Of a stretch of 64,000 bases of DNA, positions 41,744 through 49,642 are shown in pieces (within the stretch, counting starts at the first letter, position 1; the number at the start of each line of letters is the position of its first letter). The stretch comes from an uncultured Clostridia bacterium (GTDB lineage: Bacteria; Bacillota; Clostridia; UBA1381): positions 16,939-80,938 of the forward strand of contig CANQIP010000006.1 of assembly GCA_947623955.1 (NCBI GenBank), in the 5' to 3' direction. Both the position numbers and the translations under genes were made by a program. A model generated the notes under the pieces. That model had not been told where the DNA came from, did no database searches, and worked only from the letters and a program-made list of their open reading frames with translations.

Positions 41744-42790
41744 ATGGAAGTCATGCTCAGTATCATCGTGCCCGTATACAACGTGTGCGACTATCTCAAA
41801 GACTGCATTGACAGCATTCTTGCGCAGTCCTTTACCGATTTTGAGCTTATTCTCGTCGACGACGGCTCGACCGACGGCAGCGGTGAAATCTGCGACGAAT
41901 ACGTAAAGCGTGACAGCCGCATAAAAGTCATACACAAGGAAAACGGAGGCGTCGTAAGCGCGCGTAAGGCGGGCGTCGCGGCGGCGGAGGGGTTGTACGT
42001 CGGTTATGTTGACGGCGACGACTGGATAGAACAGGATATGTACGAAAAAATGGTGCATTACATGAAAGAGTACGACTGCGACCTCGTAATGTGTGATATT
42101 GTGCATGAAAGCAAGGCTCTGCCACTCTCGTCGGGCGGCACGCGCACAGACCTTGACGGCGGGTATTACGATTATGAAAAGCTTAAAGAAAAGATTTTCC
42201 CGAATATGATTTATGCGGGACAGTTTTACGAGTTCGGCGTTTACCCCGTTATATGGAACAAACTCTATAAGCGGGAAAAGCTTATAAAGCACCAATCGGC
42301 TGTGGACGTTCGGATCAAAACCGGCGAGGACGCGGCGTGCGTGTACCCGTATCTGTTCGACTGCAAAAGCTTTTACTTTATAAAGGATATGTCTCTTTAC
42401 CATTACCGCCGTTCGGAAAATTCCATGACGTCGGCTTACGACAGCGCGTATTTTGAGCGATTTAAAGCCCTCTACAATTTCTTTTCAAGGTCGGATATTG
42501 CATCGTCGCCTTACGCGAAACAGCTTGACTACTATTATTCATACCTCGTAAAAACGAGCGTAAGCAATACCCTTAAACCGAACAGTTCGCTTACGTTCCG
42601 CGAAAAGCTCGGCAACATACGCGAAATATGCGGCTTTATGCGGCGCGAGGGTTTTGCGGACGACCTCGATATTTCCGAGTTCCACCACAGACTGTACTTT
42701 AACCTTTTGAAACGTTCAAAGCCGCTGCTGCTCGTTATCTGTATATATATAACAAAGTTTGTGCAAAGACTGTGCGGGAGGAGAAGATGA
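41744..42790 (+). CDS. Glycosyltransferase family 2
   Basis: The protein has 348 aa from ATG 41744, which follows AAAGGAGG; a longer frame to 41711 includes that ribosome site and is rejected. GT-A motifs: LSIIVPVYNVCDYLKDCIDSIL, FELILVDDGSTDGSGEICDEY, GGVVSARKAGV and YVDGDDWIEQDMY. The C-terminus has hydrophobic and basic segments. The pattern is that of CpsJ/EpsH-like capsule transferases. Its last 4 nt overlap the start of the flippase gene. Confidence 0.9.
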   Translation: MEVMLSIIVPVYNVCDYLKDCIDSILAQSFTDFELILVDDGSTDGSGEICDEYVKRDSRIKVIHKENGGVVSARKAGVAAAEGLYVGYVDGDDWIEQDMYEKMVHYMKEYDCDLVMCDIVHESKALPLSSGGTRTDLDGGYYDYEKLKEKIFPNMIYAGQFYEFGVYPVIWNKLYKREKLIKHQSAVDVRIKTGEDAACVYPYLFDCKSFYFIKDMSLYHYRRSENSMTSAYDSAYFERFKALYNFFSRSDIASSPYAKQLDYYYSYLVKTSVSNTLKPNSSLTFREKLGNIREICGFMRREGFADDLDISEFHHRLYFNLLKRSKPLLLVICIYITKFVQRLCGRRR

Positions 42791-44271
42791 GAAATTCCCA
42801 CGTTAAATCCGGCTTTGTTCTTTCATACGTGTCAATAGGCGTGCAAAGCGTTATAAGCATCGTTTACACGCCCGTAATGCTGCGGTTTCTCGGTCAGAGC
42901 GATTACGGGCTTTTGCAGATTGCGATGAGCGCGATAGCGCATCTGGGCATTTTGAGTTTCGGCTTTTCCGGCTCGTATTTAAGATTTTACTCGTCTTACC
43001 GCACAAGCGGCGACAAAAAGGCGATTGCGTCGCTAAACGGTATGTACGCGGCAATATTCACCGCCGTGTCGCTCATCGCGCTTTTGGCGGGCTTTACCGT
43101 GACGTCGTGCGCCGACATGATATTTTCCGCGTCGATGAGCGTAGCTGAGACGGAGCGTTTAAGGCTGCTGCTCGGAATAATGACGGTAAATCTCGCGCTC
43201 TCGTTCCCGTGCGGCGTGTTTGACGCGTACATTACGGCGCACGAGCAATTCGTATTTCAAAAAATTCTCGTTATAGTGTCGGCGTTTTTAAATCCGATGC
43301 TTACGTTCCCGCTGCTGCTTATCGGCAAAGGCAGCGCGGCGGTCGCCGTGTGTATGACGCTTATCACGTTTGTAAAGCTTACGGTAAGCGGCTTTTACTG
43401 CATTAAAAAGCTGCGCATGAAGTTTGCGTTTAACTTTGATACCGCGCTTTTTAAAAGGCTGTGCGGCTTTTCGTTTTTTGTGTTTTTGAATATTGTCTCC
43501 GACCAGGTAAACTGGAACGCGGGCAACACCATTCTCGGCATAGTCAGCGGCTCGGACGAGGTGACGCTCTACTCGCTCGGTATGCAGTTCAACACGTATT
43601 TTCTGACGTTTTCCTACGCACTGTCGTCGCTGTTCGCGCCGAAGGCGTACAGGATAGCCGTGAACGACCGCGCCGCGCCGCTTTTGGATAAGCTGTTCGC
43701 GAGGTTCGGAAGGCTCCAGCTTGCGGTTATGGGGTATATTTTCCTCATGCTCGTTGCGGTCGGCAAGCCGTTCATGCGTATGTGGTCGGGTCTTGACAGC
43801 GACGTTCCGTATTACACCGCGATGGTACTTATCGCGCCGATCCTCATAACGTCAACGCAGTCTATCGCGATTGAAATTCAGAGGGCGAAGGATATGCACC
43901 GTTTCAGGAGCGTTTTATACATACTTATAGCAGCCGTCAACATCGCGATAAGTATTCCGCTGTCGCTGCGGTTCGGCGCGGTCGGCTGCGCCGTCGGAAC
44001 GTGCGTGTGCCTTGTTACGGGAAATATCGTGATAATGAACATATATAACCACACACGCGTCGGGCTTAATATGAAACGGTTTTGGAAGGAACTTTTAAAG
44101 CTCGTTCCCGCGTTCGTTCTTCCCGCCGTGTGCGCAGCGTTTCTGCACTCGTTCACCGGTGCGGGAATTTGGAGCATCGTCGCGTCCGCGCTCATTCTTA
44201 CAGCCGTGTACGCTCCGTCGGTGTGGTTCTTGGGAGTCAGAAAAGACATAAAAAGAATACCGTCCGCGTAA
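42787..44271 (+). CDS. Wzx-like polysaccharide flippase (MOP superfamily)
   Basis: The protein has 494 aa from ATG 42787, 5 nt after GGAGG; it overlaps the GT2 stop as ATGA. About fourteen membrane helices are present. VSIGVQSVISIVYTPVMLRFLGQSDYGLLQIAMS is the typical first pair of helices of RfbX/Wzx or SpoVB-like exporters. It probably flips undecaprenyl-linked repeat units to the outer face. The larger exopolysaccharide operon at 14-23 kb has a polymerase and copolymerases but no flippase, so this one may serve both clusters. A stage V sporulation (lipid II) role is less likely from the GT2 coupling. Confidence 0.88.
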   Translation: MRNSHVKSGFVLSYVSIGVQSVISIVYTPVMLRFLGQSDYGLLQIAMSAIAHLGILSFGFSGSYLRFYSSYRTSGDKKAIASLNGMYAAIFTAVSLIALLAGFTVTSCADMIFSASMSVAETERLRLLLGIMTVNLALSFPCGVFDAYITAHEQFVFQKILVIVSAFLNPMLTFPLLLIGKGSAAVAVCMTLITFVKLTVSGFYCIKKLRMKFAFNFDTALFKRLCGFSFFVFLNIVSDQVNWNAGNTILGIVSGSDEVTLYSLGMQFNTYFLTFSYALSSLFAPKAYRIAVNDRAAPLLDKLFARFGRLQLAVMGYIFLMLVAVGKPFMRMWSGLDSDVPYYTAMVLIAPILITSTQSIAIEIQRAKDMHRFRSVLYILIAAVNIAISIPLSLRFGAVGCAVGTCVCLVTGNIVIMNIYNHTRVGLNMKRFWKELLKLVPAFVLPAVCAAFLHSFTGAGIWSIVASALILTAVYAPSVWFLGVRKDIKRIPSA

Positions 44272-44286
44272 CGGACGGTATTTTTT
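44256..44286. terminator. Bidirectional terminator
   Basis: AATACCGTCCG (44256-44266) pairs with CGGACGGTATT (44272-44282), then T run to 44286. It overlaps the flippase stop and the 3' end of the convergent YARHG gene. Confidence 0.85.
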
Positions 44287-45094
44287 ATCTCCAGCCTTTT
44301 GACTTTTCGTATTCCGATATTATGTTCTTGTTCTGACGCTCGGTGTCGTTAAACTGCGCCTCGGCGTCGCTTTGCGATGTGAATGTCGGCACGTACCACG
44401 TTTTCTCCGAGAAGTAATCCCTGTACTCCTGCGTTGTGAATATGTAGCCGTGACGTGCGTAAAGCTCGTTTAAAAGCAGTCGCGTCTCCGCCTGCGTGAG
44501 ACTTGAAAGGTCGCTCTGCGTCACAAGTTTCGTGTCGCTTGCAAACATATATTCCGTAATGCCCGGGTTTTTGTTTATTCCACTCTGCACGGGCGCCACC
44601 GGCTGAGAGGCAGGATTTGCCGTTGCCGCGGGCTTTACCGTCTGTGCGGGTTCCGCGGTTTTTTTCGGCTCCGCGGTCGCCTTTGCTTTCTTATTGCCAC
44701 TTTCGGTGAGCATATAGTTCGGTTCGTCGTTCTTTTTTGGAATAAAGTTATCCCTAAATATAAAGAACGCCGCAATTCCTCCTATAAGCGCCACAATAAG
44801 CACAACAAGCACGACCAGCAGCGTCGTATTTGAACTGTTCTTCTGCTTTGTGCCGTAGGTTTCGGTCGGCGGCGTATCATACGAGACGCTCGCAGGTGCG
44901 CCGTAATCCTCCGCAGTCAGCGGTTGCCCGCAGTTTGAGCATACCGTATCGCCTTCGTAAACCTCCGCGCCGCAAGTCGGACAGTAGCCCGACTGTACGC
45001 GGGTTTGCGTATCCTCATTTTCGACCATTTTGCCGCAATTTACACAGAACACCGCGTCATCCGGTATCTGCGCTCCGCAATGTTTACATATCAT
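44285..45094 (-). CDS. Membrane protein with zinc ribbons and a YARHG domain
   Basis: The protein has 269 aa. Two N-terminal zinc ribbons (CKHCG...CVNCG and CPTCG...CSNCG) face the cytoplasm. A membrane helix (about 90-112) and an Ala/Thr/Pro/Lys-rich linker follow. The C-terminal extracellular YARHG domain contains LLLNELYARHGYIFTTQEYRDYFSEKTWYVP. YARHG domains occur in secreted or membrane proteins and are thought to work at the cell surface; the ligand is unknown. The array of 13-mers at 45094-45156 occupies its promoter/leader region. No obvious sigma-A promoter was found there. Confidence 0.85.
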   Translation of the reverse strand: MICKHCGAQIPDDAVFCVNCGKMVENEDTQTRVQSGYCPTCGAEVYEGDTVCSNCGQPLTAEDYGAPASVSYDTPPTETYGTKQKNSSNTTLLVVLVVLIVALIGGIAAFFIFRDNFIPKKNDEPNYMLTESGNKKAKATAEPKKTAEPAQTVKPAATANPASQPVAPVQSGINKNPGITEYMFASDTKLVTQSDLSSLTQAETRLLLNELYARHGYIFTTQEYRDYFSEKTWYVPTFTSQSDAEAQFNDTERQNKNIISEYEKSKGWR

Positions 45095-45156
45095 TTTAGT
45101 GTCCCCCTTTGTTTTAGTGTCTCCTGACTTTAGTGTCCCCGTATTTTAGTGTCCCC
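45094..45156 (+). repeat. Array of four 13-nt repeats (TTTTAGTGTCCCC)
   Basis: Copies at 45094, 45112 (one mismatch, C-to-T), 45128 (first base C) and 45144, spaced 18, 16 and 16 nt. All are on the plus strand, between the uxaA 3' end and the YARHG start codon. Confidence 0.9.
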
Positions 45157-45182
45157 CGGTGTACGTCCGGGAACGTTTTTTA

Positions 45183-46595
45183 TTATAAGGTTACCCCGTC
45201 CTTAAAAATTGAAATTTCGCGGTAACCGTTTTTCTCATTATTGGTTTTTTCGCCGCTTGCAACGGAGAGAATGTAATCAACAAATTCCTCCGTGAGATCC
45301 GCGCCGTCGATAATCGTTCCGGCGTTAAAATCTATCCAGTGCGGCTTTTTCTCCGCAAGCGGAGTGTTCGTCGCGACCTTAACGGTCGGCACGGGCGCGC
45401 CCACAGGTGTGCCGCGTCCCGTCGAGAACAAAATCATATGGCAGCCCGACGCGGTGAGATTCGTGACGGCTACGATGTCGTTGCCGGGGCCCGTCAGAAG
45501 GTTAAGTCCCTTGTTTTTGACGTGTTCGCCTATACCTATAACGTCAGCCACGTTCGCGCTGCCCGACTTTTGCACGCAGCCGAGCGACTTATCCTCCAGC
45601 GTCGTTATGCCGCCCTTTTTGTTGCCGGGCGACGGGTTCTCGTACACGACCTGTCCGTGACGCGTGAAGTAGTCCTTAAAGTCGTTTATGAGGCGGACGG
45701 TTTTGTCGAACACCTCCTCGCTGACGCAGCGGTTCATAAGGATTGTTTCCGCGCCGAACATCTCGGGCACTTCAGTCAGAACCGTGCTCGCGCCCATAGC
45801 GATAAGCTCATCGGACGCGCGTCCTATAAGAGGGTTCGCGGTAAGACCCGAAAAACCGTCGCTGCCGCCGCATTTTAAGCCTATCACAAGCTCGTCCGCG
45901 CCGCACTCCTCGCGCCTGAATTTTTTCGAATACTCCACAAGCTCGCCGATAAGCTCCAGACCCTTTTCAATCTCGTCGTCATAATCCTGCGCCGACATGA
46001 ATTTTACGCGCTCATCGTCCGTCTCGCCGAGAGCTTCTCGAAATACGGGTATGTTGTTGTTTTCGCAGCCCAAGCCGAGCACAAGCACGCCCGCGGCGTT
46101 TGGATGGTTCACAAGACCCTTTAAGACCGCCTGCGTCGTTTTCTGGTCGTCGCCGAGCTGCGAGCAGCCGAACGGGTGAACAAAATTAAATATGCCGTCG
46201 CACTCGCCCGCGTATTTTTTGTTTGCCTTGCGCGCGAGTATTTCCGAGGTTTTGTTCACGCAGCCGACGGTGTTTACTATCCATATCTCGTTACGTATGC
46301 CGACGCTGCCGTTTTTTCTGCGGTAGCCGAGGAAGGTTTTAGTGTCCCCATGTTTTAGTGTCCCCAGTTTCGGATTGTACGTATATTTTAGTGTCCCCTC
46401 AAGGTTTGTTTTCACGTTGTGCGTGTGGACGTGTTCGCCCTTTTTTATGTCGCACGCGGCATGACCTATACTGTAGCCGTACTTTATAATATCGTCGCCC
46501 TTTTTTATATCGCAAAGCGCGGTTTTGTGTCCCCGCAGTTCGCCGTCGAGCATTACGGCTACGTTATCGTTTTCGTTTATTTTAATAGTTCTCAT
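45183..46595 (-). CDS. uxaA: Altronate dehydratase (UxaA family)
   Basis: The protein has 470 aa. An N-terminal SAF domain (about 1-70) is followed by a linker and a C-terminal UxaA domain with YRRKNGSVGIRNEIWIVNTVGCVN, LGLGCENNNIP, GLKCGGSDGFSGLTANP and TASGCHMILFSTGRGTPVGAP. It dehydrates D-altronate to 2-keto-3-deoxygluconate in galacturonate breakdown; Fe or Mn is used by the family. Its ATG overlaps the uxaB stop in TAATG. The linker carries three GTLK or GDTK tetrapeptides encoded by the 13-nt repeat. The enzyme core looks intact. UxaA relatives such as galactarate dehydratase are a less likely alternative. Confidence 0.9.
   Translation of the reverse strand: MRTIKINENDNVAVMLDGELRGHKTALCDIKKGDDIIKYGYSIGHAACDIKKGEHVHTHNVKTNLEGTLKYTYNPKLGTLKHGDTKTFLGYRRKNGSVGIRNEIWIVNTVGCVNKTSEILARKANKKYAGECDGIFNFVHPFGCSQLGDDQKTTQAVLKGLVNHPNAAGVLVLGLGCENNNIPVFREALGETDDERVKFMSAQDYDDEIEKGLELIGELVEYSKKFRREECGADELVIGLKCGGSDGFSGLTANPLIGRASDELIAMGASTVLTEVPEMFGAETILMNRCVSEEVFDKTVRLINDFKDYFTRHGQVVYENPSPGNKKGGITTLEDKSLGCVQKSGSANVADVIGIGEHVKNKGLNLLTGPGNDIVAVTNLTASGCHMILFSTGRGTPVGAPVPTVKVATNTPLAEKKPHWIDFNAGTIIDGADLTEEFVDYILSVASGEKTNNEKNGYREISIFKDGVTL
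46337..46398 (+). repeat. Three 13-nt repeats inside uxaA
   Basis: TTTTAGTGTCCCC at 46337-46349, 46353-46365 (16 nt apart) and 46386-46398. On the coding strand they give Gly-Asp-Thr-Lys in one frame and Gly-Thr-Leu-Lys in another, all in the domain linker. Confidence 0.9.
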
Positions 46596-47962
46596 TACAA
46601 TATTTCCTTTAACGCCCCGCGAACGCCTTTTGTTTCCATTTCCGCGACGTATTTTTCCACGCTCGGCAGAAGGTACGTCAAATCCTCATCCCAGTAATCG
46701 GCGCGCTTTAATATTTCAGCCGCCGACGCGGTTTTCATAAACGCCGTGATTTCCGCGTCGTCGTTCGCCTCGTCGGTGCGGTAGAACATTATGAGCGCGG
46801 CGAGTGCGAACACGAGCCGTTTCGGTTCTTTGCCGTAACGCTTTATATACTCCTGTATGCTCGGCAGCACACGCACCTTGAATTTCGATACGGAATTAAG
46901 CGCGATGCTCAATAGATAATGCTTTATGAACGGGTTTTTGAAACGCTCGATTACGTCGTCCGCGAACGCACAAAGCTCCTCTTTCGGCAAATCGAGCGTC
47001 GGTATGATTTCCTCGAATATGCCGTCATGCACGAATTTGTACGTGTCCGCGTCGTTCATCATCTCACCGACCGTTTCAAGCCCCATGAGCCGCGCCGCGA
47101 GTACGGACATGGTGTGCGCACCATTTAAAATGCGAACCTTGCGCTTTTTGTACGGCGTAACGTCGTCCGTCCACAGCACGTTGAGACCAATCTTGTGAAA
47201 CGGTATCTCCTCCGCGTACTTTTTGTCGCCCTCTATTACCCACAGGTGGAATATTTCGGCGGTGTCAATCACGTTGTCGCGGTAGCCGTAGCCCTTTTCC
47301 ATTTCCGCCGCCGTGTCACGCGGATAGCCCGTAACTATTCTGTCAACGAGCGTGTTTGTGAAGTGGTTTTCCTCGTTCACCCATTTTACGAACGCGCCGC
47401 CGTAGCCCCAGTCGGACGCGTACTTCAAGACGCACTCTTTGAGGTTGTCGCCGTTTTTGTCTATAAGCTCGCACGGCAGCAGCACAAAGCCTTTAAGCCC
47501 CGCGTCGAACCGCTTTTTCATAAACATCGCGAGCCGTCCGGGGAACGTTGTGCCGTTAAAATCGTCCGCGCTGTCGCCCTGTCTGTACTCGATACCCGCC
47601 TCGGTGGTGTTCGACACGATAAAGCGGAGGTCGGGATTTAACGCGCACGCGAAAAACTCGTCTGTCTGTTCATACGGGTTAATGCAGCGCGTTACGCAGT
47701 CAACGACGCGCGTTTCCTCCGTCGCCTTGCCACCCGACAGTCCGCGAAGGTAGAGCGTGTAAAGTCCGTCCTGCGCGTTTATCATATCGCTGAGTCCCTG
47801 CGGTAGCGGCTGCGCCACGACAACGCCGTAGTCGCCGCCGTTTTCCTTGTTGAGACGGTCAATCATCCAGTCGACAAAGCCGCGCAGGAAGTTGCCCTCG
47901 CCGAATTGCAGCACACGCTCCGTGTGTTTCGGTAGGGATGGGGTGCGTTTTAGTAGTTCCAT
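46595..47962 (-). CDS. uxaB: Tagaturonate reductase (mannitol dehydrogenase family)
   Basis: The protein has 455 aa from ATG 47962 behind AAAGGAGAA; the longer frame to 48010 lacks a site. The N-terminal Rossmann-type region has VLQFGEGNFLRGFVDWMIDRLN, and VRILNGAHTMSVLAARLMG is the C-terminal signature with the catalytic Lys/Asn/His neighbourhood. Members reduce tagaturonate (UxaB) or fructuronate (UxuB) with NADH. The coupling to uxaA and the lack of mannonate genes favour tagaturonate. It lies between the repeat element and uxaA. Confidence 0.88.
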   Translation of the reverse strand: MELLKRTPSLPKHTERVLQFGEGNFLRGFVDWMIDRLNKENGGDYGVVVAQPLPQGLSDMINAQDGLYTLYLRGLSGGKATEETRVVDCVTRCINPYEQTDEFFACALNPDLRFIVSNTTEAGIEYRQGDSADDFNGTTFPGRLAMFMKKRFDAGLKGFVLLPCELIDKNGDNLKECVLKYASDWGYGGAFVKWVNEENHFTNTLVDRIVTGYPRDTAAEMEKGYGYRDNVIDTAEIFHLWVIEGDKKYAEEIPFHKIGLNVLWTDDVTPYKKRKVRILNGAHTMSVLAARLMGLETVGEMMNDADTYKFVHDGIFEEIIPTLDLPKEELCAFADDVIERFKNPFIKHYLLSIALNSVSKFKVRVLPSIQEYIKRYGKEPKRLVFALAALIMFYRTDEANDDAEITAFMKTASAAEILKRADYWDEDLTYLLPSVEKYVAEMETKGVRGALKEIL

Positions 47963-48059
47963 TGTTATTTTCTCCTTTTTGGTTGGGTGGATTATTGTTA
48001 AGATGCGCAAATGCGGGACGTCGGGGCGCCGTCCCCTACACCCGTAATTGTAAAATTGT

Positions 48060-48213
48060 GCGCCGTAGGGGCGACCCTTGCGGTCGTCCGTAAAAACCCC
48101 TCAGTCACACTACGTGTGACAGCTCCCCTAGTAGGGGAGCCATACAGCGAGCGGCGCATATCGTGAGCCTCCCCTACTAGGGGAGGTGGCGCCGAAGGCG
48201 TCGGAGGGGTTTT
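48060..48213. repeat. Composite palindromic intergenic repeat, copy B
   Basis: A GGGGCGACC/GGTCGTCC-like hairpin is followed by ACCCCTCAGTC, TCACAC/GTGTGA, AGCTCCCCT agt AGGGGAGC, a spacer, GAGCCTCCCCT act AGGGGAGGTGGC, GCC/GGC and GGAGGGGTTTT. It is the same plan as copy A, arranged inverted around its centre. It splits the uxaC and uxaB genes within one operon. Confidence 0.8.
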
Positions 48214-48233
48214 ATACCGCCGATGCGCCTCAT

Positions 48234-49628
48234 TTACATATCAAAATACCTTACAGCGTTATTATAGCAAATATCCTGCACGATCTTACCGAGTGTATCG
48301 TAATCCTGCGGGAACTCGCCGTTCTCGACCCACGTGCCGAGCAGGTTACACATTATGCGTCTGAAATACTCGTGGCGCGTGTACGACAGAAAGCTGCGCG
48401 AGTCGGTGAGCATACCGACAAATCGGCTTAACGCGCCAAGGTTCGCGAGCGCCTTCATCTGCTCCGTCATGCCGTCGCACTGGTCGTTGAACCACCAGCC
48501 CGAACCGAACTGTATCTTTCCCGCCGTCTCGCTCGACTGGAAGTTGCCGAGCATTGTCGCGAGGACGTAGTTGTCTTTCGGGTTAAGCGTGTAGAGTATC
48601 GTTTTCGGGAGGTTGTCATTTTCCTCCATTGAGTTGAGCAGCGCGCTCAAATCAGCCGCTATTTCGTAGTCGGCGATTGAGTCAAAACCCGTGTCCGCGC
48701 CGAGCTTTTTGAACATACGCGAATTGTTGTTCCTAAGCGCGCCGATGTGGAGCTGCATCGCCCAGCCGAGCTCCTTGTACTTTTTGCCCAGAGCCGTAAG
48801 CACGCCTGTCTTGTACGCCGCTGCCTCGTCCTTTGTTACCGTTTCGCCGCGCATTGCCTTTGCGAAAACGCCCGAAGGACTGTGCGACGTATTGTACGGC
48901 ACGCCGTCAAGCGCGTGGTCGCTTATGCGGCAGCCCGCCGCGTGGAAAAAGTCGGCACGCTCACACGCCGCGTTTATTAAATCGTCGTACGTCTTTATCT
49001 CCTTACCGCACACCTTCGCCAGTCTCTCCACATACGGCAGGAACGTGTCCTTGTCAATATTTATCAGGAAGTCGGGGCGGTACGCGGGGTAAACCTTAGC
49101 TTTTATATGTCCCTTTTCCGCTATCTTTTTGTGCCATTCAAGACTGTCGGCGGGGTCGTCGGTCGTGCATATTACCGCGACGTTCGAGGAATTTATGAGC
49201 GTTGACGGACTCATTTTAGTGTCCCCGATAACGGCGTTGCACTTTTCCCATATCGCGTCGCATGTCTTTTCCGTCACGATTTCCTCAACGCCGAAATAAC
49301 GCTTTAATTCGAGGTGCGTCCAATGGTAAAGCGGATTGCCGACGGCGTACTGCAGACACGAGCAGAACGATTTGAATTTATCGTAATCGCTCGCGCCGCC
49401 CGTTATGTACTCCTCGTCAATGCCGTTCGAGCGCATGTACCGCCACTTGTAATGGTCGCCGCCGAGAAAAATTTCGGTGATGTTCTTAAACGGCTTATCC
49501 TCGTACATCATCTGCGGGGAAAGGTGGCAGTGGTAGTCGAATATCGGCATGTCAGCCGCGTAGTCGTGGTAAAGCTTTCTCGCGGTGTCGTTTGAAAGCA
49601 TGAAGTCCTTGTCCATAAACGGTTTCAT
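48234..49628 (-). CDS. uxaC: Glucuronate/galacturonate isomerase
   Basis: This 464-aa protein covers the full UxaC family length: MPIFDYHCHLSPQMMYEDKPF (metal-binding HxH), GGDHYKWRYMRSNGI, CTTDDPADSLEWHK, YRPDFLIN, GCRISDHALD and MQLHIGALRNNN. It interconverts galacturonate with tagaturonate, or glucuronate with fructuronate. It follows the GH4 gene by 14 nt. A 13-nt repeat inside it gives the loop GDTKM around residues 135-139, just before the CTTDDP motif, with the surrounding family motifs intact. Confidence 0.93.
   Translation of the reverse strand: MKPFMDKDFMLSNDTARKLYHDYAADMPIFDYHCHLSPQMMYEDKPFKNITEIFLGGDHYKWRYMRSNGIDEEYITGGASDYDKFKSFCSCLQYAVGNPLYHWTHLELKRYFGVEEIVTEKTCDAIWEKCNAVIGDTKMSPSTLINSSNVAVICTTDDPADSLEWHKKIAEKGHIKAKVYPAYRPDFLINIDKDTFLPYVERLAKVCGKEIKTYDDLINAACERADFFHAAGCRISDHALDGVPYNTSHSPSGVFAKAMRGETVTKDEAAAYKTGVLTALGKKYKELGWAMQLHIGALRNNNSRMFKKLGADTGFDSIADYEIAADLSALLNSMEENDNLPKTILYTLNPKDNYVLATMLGNFQSSETAGKIQFGSGWWFNDQCDGMTEQMKALANLGALSRFVGMLTDSRSFLSYTRHEYFRRIMCNLLGTWVENGEFPQDYDTLGKIVQDICYNNAVRYFDM
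49214..49226 (+). repeat. Single 13-nt repeat inside uxaC
   Basis: TTTTAGTGTCCCC, same orientation as the copies at 45.1 and 46.3 kb; reads GDTK in the uxaC frame. Confidence 0.9.
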
Positions 49629-49642
49629 ATTTATCCTCCCAA

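Noticed and set aside
45094..45156. CRISPR-like or origin iterons
   Set aside because: Spacing of 16-18 nt is too short for CRISPR, no replication gene is present, and copies inside uxaA and uxaC do not fit an origin.
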